Assembly (NCBI GenBank): GCA_012934845.2
Contig: WNNJ02003085.1
Location: 62,001-126,000 of the forward strand
Direction: 5' to 3'
Length of the DNA: 64,000 nucleotides
From: Pomphorhynchus laevis
Lineage: Eukaryota; Acanthocephala; Palaeacanthocephala; Echinorhynchida; Pomphorhynchidae
Under the pieces are notes generated by a model, which was not told where the DNA came from, did no database searches, and saw only the letters and a list, made by a program, of their open reading frames with translations. Shown here piece after piece: positions 54,105-63,588 of the stretch (position 1 is the first letter of the stretch; every line of letters begins with the position of its first letter). Both the position numbers and the translations under genes were made by a program.

Positions 54105-54740
54105 TGATCAATCTCATTTAGATCATAAATCCCTGCCATTGTAATCGTAGAATGTACAGTAGTTTATATTGCAATTATTATGAGAAAGCAATTGGCTATT
54201 TCTAAAAATATGTTTGTAAGTTAGCCAGATAAGGAGAGTTTAGTAGGGAATTTTTAAACATTATAATATTTTGTTGAATATTACCTTTAAATCGACTAAT
54301 CACGTAAATGTCATCAAAATACATCAATATATGACCACAATATATCAGTTTCAAAAAAATCGAAATATGCTCCTGGAGATTGATTTTTACGAACAGAATA
54401 TAAAGATGTATAATATATTTATGTAAATGTTAATATACAATGAATATAAGAACTTAGCATAAGTGCTAGATCACACATTGTTATTTAGCAAATTAAATTA
54501 AGAGGAAGCATAGCGAAATACCCACTGATGACGGTTTAGAACGTGATATATTGTCATTTGGTTGAAAACATAAAGAATATTAATTGCGTGGATATCAAGC
54601 CCGAAACAATAAATTTTCAAGAATATTAGAGATTTTACATATTTTTTCGATACGTAATATTTAAAATACGGTATTATTAATATCAGGGTGTCAGCACCAC
54701 GAAAGAAATTTAACAGTGAAATTGTCGCAAATGACAAAGT

Positions 54741-54824
54741 TCACCATTTCGAACTAGTTGGTTCTCATCAGTAGCCTGTACTCCCCACAACTGGATTGAA
54801 GTTGGAAGAAAGGCTATATGGTGA
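54741..54824 (-). ncRNA. Hammerhead ribozyme, left arm
   Basis: The same fold on the minus strand: helix III 54824-54818 with 54747-54741, cleavage after A at 54817, helix I 54816-54811 with 54776-54771, core CTGATGA 54770-54764, helix II 54763-54760 with 54753-54750, then GAAA 54749-54746. None of the arm differences hits the core. Confidence 0.83.
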
Positions 54825-54903
54825 TTTGAAACAACGAAAGTCTCAAAGTTCCCTCACAAAGACTGGGGTTTGCAAGAGAACAAGGGACTTTCGTTGTTTC
54901 AAA

Positions 54904-54987
54904 TCACCATATAGCCTTTCTCCCAACTTCAATCCAGTTGTGGGGAGTACAGGCTACTGATGAGAACCAACTAGTTCGAAATGGTGA
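54904..54987 (+). ncRNA. Hammerhead ribozyme, right arm
   Basis: Helix III: TCACCAT (54904-54910) with ATGGTGA (54981-54987). Predicted cleavage follows A54911 (context CATA). Helix I: TAGCCT (54912-54917) with AGGCTA (54951-54956), extended by CTCCC/GGGAG and AAC/GTT around a 9-base loop. Core CTGATGA is 54957-54963. Helix II: GAAC (54964-54967) with GTTC (54974-54977) and loop CAACTA. Core GAAA is 54978-54981, its last A pairing with T54910. Helices I and II are closed and helix III is open, a type III layout. Every core base fits the known consensus, with A at the cleavage position, which is allowed. Confidence 0.85.
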
Positions 54988-55047
54988 CTTTGTCATTTGC
55001 GACAATTTCACTGTTGAATTTCTTTCGTGGTGCTGACACCCTGATAT

Positions 55048-56159
55048 CAAATAATTACACGAACAATAGTATTTCTATTTTAAGAAATTTATTGGTATTC
55101 TTAATATCCAAGGGTCTTTCTTAAAGTGTACACGAATAACAAAAATGATAGCACTGAAAAGAATTAGTTAATAAATACTTATTAAATAATTAAATGTTAA
55201 TTATTTAATTAATAATTATATGAACTTATTTAATAAATCAAGGTGACTGAAGTTAACTTTACCTGTGATAAATGAAAGTCTCGCTTAAAATCTAAATATT
55301 TTGCGAAGACGTTGTTGATATCGTCAACTAGACTAAGGATCAATGCTAAAAACAAAAGTCAAATCAGTTATCGCATTAAAATTATATATAGTAGTCAATG
55401 TAGCCAAGGAATTAAAACGTTTGTGCAGGCATTTCTAGAGTGACGGCTATCAAAATACTACTACGATGCAAAAATGGTAGTAATCTGCTAAAATGTCTTT
55501 TACCCAGACACTTAAAAGTGTTTGCTTTGCAAACAACGTTAAACTTTTAGGTTTTTGCTGACACTCAACGTCATTTTAAGGAAAAAATAACAGTATCGCC
55601 ACTTATCCTTCGCCTAAAGCCTAATTCATTAATAGTATTCTTTAATATACTACTACACAGTCCATACTATTCGGTAAATTAAATGATTATATAAGATAAT
55701 TGCCGAAAATGTTCAAATTGCTATACTTTAATTAGCTGAAAAGGGATACACGCTTGCATGATGTACCTGAATTATAAGTGAATTTTTACATTGAAATCAG
55801 AAGATTGCCCACACGTTATGTAAGCTATTTATTTAAATGATTTTGTATGTATACCTAATAGCTCATCATCAACCAATCCAACTATATCCAAAATTCTGGA
55901 ATGCATTTCAATGCAAATAGTGTACAATCGCTAAACACAAAATTCAATATTTAATATTAACAAAATAATAATTTCGTTAATAAAACAATTAATATGTAAC
56001 AATTAGCGCCATATTGACTCATATTGACTCGATTCTTAATACTATGGATTATTTAAAAACATTAAAAAGTAACATAAATATCCAAACAATATAGCAAATG
56101 TCAGAAGAATGCTGGAAAACCTAGTCGAATCTATCAGCTAAAATATCGTATTTCAATCT
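55048..56159. other. AT-rich stretch without recognisable genes
   Basis: No domain, RNA gene or element end recognised on either strand. Confidence 0.5.
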
Positions 56160-57640
56160 TCTTCTTTTTCTTTAGCGTCTTTCACGTGCGTGGATGGGGT
56201 TCGCTGCTTTTGAGAGTTGCCTCGACTTGGCTCTATCGAGGGCGTCTTTGGTTTCCAGTCCAACAATTATCAAATCATGACGTATGACGTCCATCCACCG
56301 TAGTTTCGGCCTTCCTATCGGACGCTTTCCATTCACTGTCACGGCGATGGTTGGCGTTTGCTTTCGCGGATAACGTGGTCGTACCATTGTAGTCGCCTTT
56401 CGCGAATTTTCTCTATTATTGGCACTACGCCAAACTGGTTCCTTATTTCTTCGTTCCGAGCATGATCCTTAAAGGTATATCCTGCTGTCCACCGCAGCAT
56501 CTTTGTCTCCATTGCGGCAACATTGCGTTCTTCATATTTTGATATCGCACAACATTCAGCACATTAGAGGACCACGGGTCGTATTTCAATTTTGTAAATT
56601 TTCGACTTCAGTCAGTCTTTTATCTTTGGATCGCAGAGAATACCTGTAACTGACCTACACTTCATTCAGGTTGCATTTACTCGAGAAGAGACCGCTGCGT
56701 GTAGGTTACCATCTGCCGCTATGGTAGAGCCAAGGTATTTCAACGCAGTTGTTCGGTTCAGTTTGTGACTTTTAAACTGTAATGGCTGATCATAATTCAT
56801 ATTTGTGGTCAGGTATTCCGTTTTACGCGCGTTCAGGCGTAGACCGAACTGCTTGAGTCGATTTCCCCAGCTGTTAATTTGTTGTTGGAGGTCATCTTTA
56901 TCTACAGACGCAAACATGACGTCATCAGCATATAGAATCGTCCATGGAAACTGTCTGTTTAGATTGTTGGATATGGCATCTATAATGAGGATGAATAGCA
57001 ACGGAGATAGCGCAGATCCTTGATAAACTCCAATGGTGGTAGGGAAGTAATCAGTATATCCCACTGTCGTACATACCTGGCTTGCTGATCCTTTGTATAT
57101 TAGCTTGACCCACTCAACAATCTCTTCAGGGACTAAGTGGAATCTCAAAGCGTACCAAATAACTTCATGCGGGACCCGATCGAACGCCTTTTCAAGATCA
57201 AGGAACGCACTGTATATAGTTTTTCGTTTTTCTCGATGTTTTTCAAGAAGGCGAAAGGCATGGATAGCATCGATGGTGTCACAGTTCTTGACAACCCACA
57301 TTGGTTTGGGGATATCTTGACTATACTTCTTATTCTATCGTTTATCACCTGTTCCAAAATCTTGAAGTTGTGAAAAGAGACGAATCGGGCCGTAATTTGA
57401 ACAGTCAGCGGGATTTACCTTCTGTTTCCATATACGTACGGTTGTGCTCCGTCTCCAATCAAGAGGTCTATCCTTTTCTTGGATTATTTGGTTGAAAAGC
57501 TGCACCAACAACCTTGTTGAATCCTGTACACTTGATTTCCAGAATTCTGAAGTTACATTATCAGGCCCCGTAGCTTTTGCGTTTTTCATTTTATGTAGTG
57601 CACTTTCAACCTCGATAGCTGCTATAGACCTAACTGGGCC
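56160..57640 (-). pseudogene. RTE-type LINE, 5'-truncated RT
   Basis: From right to left: MKNAKATGPDNVTSEFWKS and LDWRRSTTVRIWKQK, DCSNYGPIRL (57589-57335), then CDTIDAIHAFRLLEKHREKRKTIYSAFLDLEKAFDRVPHEVIWYAL, GVYQGSALSPLLFILIIDAI, TILYADDVMFASVDKDDLQQQ and LNARKTEYLT (57301-56666), and the end RPIGRPKLRWMDVIRHDL (56387-56172). These are hallmark blocks of the RTE clade. Frameshifts occur near 57340 and between 56666 and 56387. Its 5' side abuts the 3' UTR of a PLE. Confidence 0.8.
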
Positions 57641-58630
57641 TTCGTAATGACGTATTTCCTTTGATTAAATTTGATTATTTAGTATCTTATTCTAATACAT
57701 TGTAGATTATTTATTATCCATTCATAAAAATTTTCCGATAATGATTTTAAATTTATTTTTAATATTATTGTGTTGATTCATATATTTTACTATTTTCTGT
57801 TTGATGATATTTTTACAGTGACCCAGTTTAAAATATGTATTTATAAAATAATTTAAATGATTTTGAAGAAAGCTAATATAATTACATATTTTGGCCATTC
57901 TTAAAATTTCATTATTTAATGTATTATATTTTATATTATATGGTATGCATGAATGCTCATGCAAAAATATGTTTCTTGTAAATTTAAATATGTCATCTTT
58001 ACGATATAAATTAATAGTAGTTTTAGTTAATGTTAATTTAATGTTCATATCTAGACATACACTTTCTTGATCATTAATATTGGTTTTGTTAAGAATAAGG
58101 CTCTCTGGATAAATTTGTTCACTAATTGAATAAAAATTATTAGAATTAAATATACATATATCATCAATGTATCGAAACATATATTTCATATATTTATATT
58201 GTTTAGATTTAGTTTTTACACAGTTATGAACAAATTCATATTCTATAAAGCTTAAAAACAAGTCAGCTATAATTGGGCTACTATTACCACCCATTGGAAC
58301 ACCTTTTACTTGTCTAAATATAGATGTCCCTACTTTTAAATAATTTTGATTTATCAAAATATTTAAGGATTCTATTAATTCAATTTTATCCATATATTTA
58401 TATTTATTTGATGGTTTAATTTTTGTTAGATAGGCGTTATAATTATTATAACATATATATGTATATCTTTTTCCGAATATAAGATTAATTAATTTTACTA
58501 ACGCTTCTTTAATATCTACTTTTGGCATCATATAACGAATTGTAAATTTTATTGTTATTGTTATTATTTAATCTATATTTTAATAGCGTTTTCTTAATTC
58601 ACCATTTTCAATTAATTCTAGATTAATATT
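57641..58630 (-). mobile_element. Penelope-like element copy 3, with internal deletion
   Basis: The minus-strand frame 58531-57722 holds the RT from VDIKEALVKL through VKGVPMGGNSSP and FRYIDDICIFN to NKFKIIIGKF. Upstream (58630-58540) are relics of LELIENGELRK and the bases aaaatttacaattcgttata, which join directly to gtagatattaaagaagcg. So about 0.7 kb between these points in the complete copy is deleted. The 3' UTR stops near aaggaaatacgtcatta, where the RTE begins. Confidence 0.75.
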
Positions 58631-58804
58631 TATTCAAAAAACTAATATTTGAAGAAATTTATTTAAAAACAATTTTAGTAATTTTAGATATGTTTAAGGT
58701 GACTAGGAACCTTATTATTTTTCTTATTTTGAGAGCTTGCAGTTATAAGATTATAAACATTGCGTAATACTTAAATGTAGCCTCTAATGTAATACGGTTT
58801 AAAA

Positions 58805-58985
58805 ACAAGTTTAATAATATGTAATGATATTGGCTTTCTTCAAAATCATTTAAATAATTTAATAGATACATATTTTAAACTAGGTTACTATAAAAATAAC
58901 ATCAAGCAGAAAATAGTAAAATATATAAATCAACACAAAAGTAGTAAAAATAAATTTAAACTCTTAAGTGGAAAAGTTTTATAAA
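58805..58985 (+). mobile_element. Penelope-like fragment (C-terminal codons only)
   Basis: Matches the last 55 or so codons of the PLE RT (CNDIGFLQNHLNNLIDTYFKLGYYKNN) and stops soon after the terminal LSGK codons. The 3' UTR is absent, unlike most other copies. Confidence 0.65.
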
Positions 58986-59954
58986 TGAATATTCACATGT
59001 ATACTTGAATTTTGGTTCATGAATGTCATTAACTAATGTACTGAGAAAAAGTACTTAATTATATTATACTAACATTATTAAATAACTGGTAATACCATTG
59101 TTACATACTTAAAATCCAGTTATTGCTAACCAGATTAGTTGGCTGCGTTAAAATCGAATAATTAAAAAAATCTGATGTAAAATTTTAACTGTATTACGAT
59201 CGCCTTTCATTTAAATTTCAGAGCAAACGCTTTAAATAAGTTATTAAATCGTTAAATGTATCTTTTAATAATTTATATCACACAATCTGTTGAGACTATT
59301 ACTATTTTGTTTATTAAGCAGGCTATCCCTGTAACTATATATTTCCATGATAATATTAAATTTAAAATTTAACATGTAAAAGTAAAAAAATACATAAATT
59401 CGTATTTAGGGTTATCATAATCGTAATATTAAAGTATCGTAATTTTTAGTTTTTTTTTTCCAGAAGTCTGGAAAATAACAACATAACTAATTTTCAAGCA
59501 GTATTTTTCTTCGAAAAAGAACACGGTTGTACCACAAGGAGTGTTTGCATACTTTATAAAAAACGTAGTTTTGCTGTGTTAATCTATATCCTTAAAAGTA
59601 CATGTTTTATCTTTCAAAATACAATTCGTACCATTTATATATTCAGTTCATTTTGACCTTTTAAAGAGTTTTATTCGAAATTAAGTGTTCAATTTTTAAA
59701 CGTTTGGCTTTAATCTTATGGCATTTCACCAAAAATTGTATACTACAATTATAATAATCTATTTATCTGTGAAAATACAAATTATTAGTTGTGAAAGTAA
59801 ATCTTTTAAAGCTGGAACAGTCAGTAAGATTGGATATATTTTTAAAAATGACGTCATCACTTGTAAAGTATGTTTTAAATGACGTCATCCCCTGTTTTAG
59901 CATCACTGCTAAATAAAACATTATACTCAACACATCAATAATTTATGGTATACT
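58986..59954. other. AT-rich stretch without recognisable genes
   Basis: No domain recognised. A doubled atgacgtcatc motif (about 59848 and 59879) is the only small repeat noticed. Confidence 0.45.
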
Positions 59955-60390
59955 ATAAAAGTAAAATTAAAAAATAGTAAAATATATAAATCCAAAAAAT
60001 ATTAAAAATAAATTCAAACAATTAAGCGGAACATTTTATAGATAAATAGTAAATAATGTACATGATAATCAAATTTCATCAAAGGAAATACGTCGTGAGC
60101 ATATATTTGGCCCCAACGATGTTATGTTGGTTCGAGGAATGAGGTTCGAAACCTGATAACATAACAGTTCCTCCTGATGACCCATAATATTAATTCTAAT
60201 GCATCGCGTATTATTTATTAGTCAATTCGTAAAAATTGGATTTTATTTTAAATTTTTATTTAAAATTTTAACTCGATAAAAGCCTAAATTATATAAAATT
60301 CTATATAATAATTATTTATAATTATTTATCTTTATTTTTAATTTATCTAAAATATAAAATGCGTAAACACAGTTAGCTACTCGGATTTCT
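59955..60390 (+). mobile_element. Diverged Penelope-like 3' end
   Basis: Begins with the last RT codons (aaaatagtaaaatatataaa), continues with a 3' UTR that has the hairpin at about 60118-60165 with changed stem bases, and ends in gcgtaaacacagttagct. It is the most diverged copy and so probably the oldest. Confidence 0.65.
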
Positions 60391-60418
60391 TCAATTATAA
60401 AACTAGATATATTATGTA

Positions 60419-60688
60419 GTGGTCAGTGAAGCCTGTGGTCTAGAAATAAATAAAATACCTTCTTTCATAGGAGTGGGTTCCGCTGCGATGTATCTCTTGC
60501 AAAACCCATTAGATAAAAATAAATGCCAGTTAAGCTACCTAAATGTTTTACACAAAACGATTCGTGAAGTAAAGTACACCAGATTAGATGTTGTTGGTCT
60601 TCAGTATATATGTCATACACGAAAAACAATTTATCGAATCATATGTAACGTAAAGGCAGATAAGATCAAAATCCATGTCGATTTGTAA
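60419..60688 (+). other. Unassigned open frame (89 codons)
   Basis: Reads EACGLEINKIPSFIGVGSAAMYLLQN and later LNVLHKTIREVKYTRLDVVGLQYI. I do not recognise a family. It may be a relic of another element or chance; there is no start-site or codon-use argument for a real gene. Confidence 0.25.
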
Positions 60689-60849
60689 AGCAATAACTCA
60701 ATGAGTAATTGATTTACATTGTTAGTTATTGTTTTATTGTACTTTATAAAGTACAATAAAAAAACTGATGCTTATACTTATACTTTTTAAAGTTGGAATT
60801 TTGGAGCAGGATCAATGAACACTAATTTATTCGAATATTTCGCTAGCTG

Positions 60850-60961
60850 CTACTAGCATCATCAGAAACAAAACGTACAATTTGTTCATCAAATTGATGG
60901 ACAAATTAATACAATGATACATTTCGATGAATAAATTGTATTGTTTCTGATGATGCTAGAA
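60850..60961. repeat. Inverted repeat with hammerhead-like core
   Basis: ctagcatcatcagaaaca near 60852-60870 and tgtttctgatgatgctag near 60943-60961 are inverted copies about 75 bases apart. On the minus strand the left arm reads CTGATGAT, then GCTAG/CTAGC with a 6-base loop, then GAAATATT. Confidence 0.7.
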
Positions 60962-61088
60962 ACATATCACAAATAATAAAGACAAAAGTGGTTATAAATC
61001 TTTCTCCAAAATTTCAAACACAAAGTACATATGCAATACACTAAAGCATGCTTTAAATTATCTTATCAAAACCGAGTGCAATACGTAC

Positions 61089-61430
61089 ATCCATCAGATC
61101 AAGGTCATTTTTACGATTTGATAAATAAACAAGTTTGGAATGTGAAGTATTATCGTCATCAGCATTTGCGACTACGGTGGTGTATTGTTGATCTTTCTGG
61201 CTTCCTTCATGTTGTCCAACCTTTGCTGCTGCATTGGTGTCAACGAATGTAAAGCTTTCTATTATTTCATCGAATATTCTAACATGTTCGCAAACAATGC
61301 TGATCTCAGATTTTAGCTTTGTCACTTGCATTTGAGTTAGAAATGTTTTTGCGTGCATAACACTTCGATCGCTTGAGTGCCTGACGGTCTGATCATTCGA
61401 AGGCAACGGAATTTCCGAAAAAGTAGATCC
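61089..61430 (-). CDS. TOM1-like gene, exon with start of GAT domain
   Basis: The exon is bounded by an acceptor tttatccag (ends 61431) and a donor gtacgt (starts 61088). It is 342 bases, 114 codons, phase 0 at both ends. It encodes a linker (GSTFSEIPLPSNDQTVRHSS) and then MQVTKLKSEISIVCEHVRIFDEIIESF, which fits helix 1 of a GAT domain as in TOM1 and GGA proteins. A polar insert of about 50 residues follows, then NDLDLMD, which fits the start of the next GAT helix. The GAT domain binds ubiquitin and partner proteins on endosomes. Later exons should lie further left but were not found. Confidence 0.65.
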
Positions 61431-61569
61431 CTGGATAAACAAAAAAGAGTAAAGCGAAACATGCATTGTCATTTTAAAAAAGTAAATGTAATGATGTGGT
61501 ATTAAAAGTTAATACCACATTTAATTCACTAATTGTCACGCAAGCAGTGAACAAATGAACAAACTTGTA

Positions 61570-62510
61570 AAATTTAATCTCGTATTATAATTTAATGTAA
61601 TTAAATAGATAGTTTTACAAAAACAAAGAAGAAAATAGTTTTCCTTTGAAAAAATTCAATACTTCGATAACCTTTGCTATCATCATCAAGATTACCAAAA
61701 AAATGTTCACAAAATTTCGATTTTTATATTTATGCAAAAATACAAGTATTTATGTGCCTCGCATTTCTACTTAAAAAGGAAAAGAAAATACCGAAAAACA
61801 ACACAAAATTGAACAGCACACATTTTTAAACAAACAAACAAAAAAGAAAAAGACAAAATCATAAAACAAAATAACAGCAAAACCATAAAACAAGTGATAA
61901 AAACATACGAATTGAATAATTAAAATAATATTATAATAAAGTTATTAATTATAATTTAATCTAAACCAAAACAAAATCTTAGAACAATGAAAAAACAAAC
62001 GAATGAAAATAATTTAATCTTAGAAAAATAAATTATAAATTAATTTAAGGTTGAATTGAAATTAGATTTATTATTAAACGTTAAATTTGGTTCTATTTTT
62101 GGATAAAATATGTTTCTTGAATAATGCAAGATAACAAGTTACTTTTAAATGATAATGTATGTTTTTATCACTTTTATATGATTTTGTTTTATGATTTTGT
62201 ATTTTGTTTTTTCTTTTTTGTTTGTTTTAAAATACGTGTTGTTCAATTTTGTGTTGTATGCATGTTTTGTTTTTTCGGTATTTTCTTTTTATTTTTCAGT
62301 AGAAATGGGAGGGGCACATCAATGCATCATGAATTTTTGCATAAATGTTAATTATCAAAATTTTGTAAACATTTTAATTTTCATCCTGATAATCATAACA
62401 GGAGCTATAAAATATTGTACTTTTAAATAAAGGGAAATATTTTCTTCTTCGTTCCTCTAAAACTATATGATCAAAATGTAAGGAGAGATTATGGATTTAG
62501 TCTGTACTAA
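61570..62510. repeat. Large diverged palindrome inside the TOM1-like intron
   Basis: Left arm about 61570-61920 and right arm about 62155-62510 are imperfect inverted copies. Matching blocks include gaaaataccgaaaaa / tttttcggtattttc, caacacaaaattgaaca / tgttcaattttgtgttg and tttatgcaaaaat / atttttgcataaa. The spacer is about 235 bases. Divergence is considerable, with several indels. Confidence 0.75.
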
Positions 62511-63151
62511 TATAATTAATATAATTAAATCTCGCATAACACATCGTCATTTATGTCTAGCGCAGAGTCAGATTGGCAAAACACAGTCATTTTTTAAAAT
62601 ATTTATGCGAGTCTTTTACAAAATAACGTTTGCAACAAAAAATATATCTCATGCAAAAGTAAAAAACAGTCACTAATTGTTTTGCAAAGTTAAATGTGAA
62701 GAGTAAAAGTCACTAATTGTATGGTGTCGTTAAATTTGCACTCAAATTTAAGGAGAATAACTTCATCATTACACGATGAGCTCAACAACATACATCTTGT
62801 TGTATACCCGAGGTATAAGTTAAAAACACAAGTAGGTCATTAAAATAGTTTAGATGTGAGCATAACAATTATATTTGTATTAAACAAGTAAATCAAATAT
62901 TGGTTAGTAAAATTTAAATTTATAATAACCTTCATAAGATTAGATGCTTTTGTCTTGATTGATTCGAACAATGACTATAATGAATATGAAAATATATCAA
63001 AGTATTAAAAATCTTATCACAGTAATACCTTTGAATTATGTTGGGACGACAATAATGACGAATTCTGAGTAGCATGATCTCTTGAGACCTAATATCGTAC
63101 GTAGACACTTAACGTTTAAACATTGTTTTATAAAATGCACATTCTATCTAC

Positions 63152-63292
63152 TTGTTGTTGAGTTGCTTCAACTGGAATCATCGACATTGAAGAATTTAAA
63201 TCAGGAAAAGTGACGTTTTTGGAAACCAATTCAGAATAGAGATCTTTTACAGGTTTGAATTGTTTCTCATTGCGAAATACAAAAGCCCAACA
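63152..63292 (-). CDS. TOM1-like gene, exon with end of VHS domain
   Basis: Bounded by the acceptor acttacag (ends 63293) and the donor gtagat (starts 63151). 141 bases, 47 codons, phase 0 at both ends. It encodes CWAFVFRNEKQFKPVKDLYSELVSKNVTFPDL, which fits the last helix of a VHS domain (usual pattern WadaFr..p.l..v...Y..L...gv.FP). It joins in phase to the GAT exon at 61430 through an intron of about 1.7 kb. Confidence 0.75.
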
Positions 63293-63384
63293 CTGTAAGT
63301 CGAGGATGAAGAATAAAATAAAACAAACTCAAAATAACAATTTGACATCAATAAATGGTTACTTAGAGTATACCTGGATCATAC

Positions 63385-63588
63385 CTAGAATCGCTGTTGC
63401 AAATCAGCCGGCATGTTATTGTTGTCATTGTTACTGTTTTTCTCGGTTATATTAAGCAATACGTCATCAGATGCGTTCTCTTCAATGTTGTGGTTTGTAA
63501 GTAGAAGTCGAAGTTCTCTTAGAAATGCTCGATTCGGAAGCTCTAAATGGAATTTACGGCCACAATTTTTTACCAAGGCTTCAATTAT
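63385..63588 (-). CDS. TOM1-like gene, exon with middle of VHS domain
   Basis: Bounded by the acceptor gactctttag (ends 63589) and the donor gtatga (starts 63384). 204 bases, 68 codons, phase 0. It encodes IIEALVKNCGRKFHLELPNRAFLREL, the characteristic VHS core (LvKNCG..fH.ev....F..eL), followed by an Asn-rich loop and ADLQQRF. The last codon before the donor is TAG (63387-63385). In VHS proteins this position is normally the Gln of the LIQxW motif, so CAG is the expected codon. The intron to the next exon is 92 bases. Proteins of this type sort ubiquitinated cargo at endosomes. Earlier exons lie to the right of the window. Confidence 0.75.
   Translation of the reverse strand: MIEALVKNCGRKFHLELPNRAFLRELRLLLTNHNIEENASDDVLLNITEKNSNNDNNNMPADLQQRF

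Larger units (their letters stand above)
54680..55047. repeat. Near-perfect foldback, about 163-bp arms, with a hammerhead in each arm
   Basis: The left arm 54680-54843 and right arm 54886-55047 are reverse complements with about three differences (one indel and two substitutions). The 42-base spacer is 54844-54885. No protein frame spans it. Each arm holds a complete hammerhead ribozyme fold, on the plus strand in the right arm and on the minus strand in the left arm. No terminal target duplication was recognised. Confidence 0.92.

Noticed and set aside
60419-60688. Possible further exon of the TOM1-like gene
   Set aside because: The open frame is on the plus strand, opposite to the gene, and shows no GAT-domain pattern.
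62124-62430. Phe-rich open frames that could be membrane proteins
   Set aside because: They fall in the right arm of the intronic palindrome. The composition reflects T-rich DNA and there is no matching frame in the left arm.
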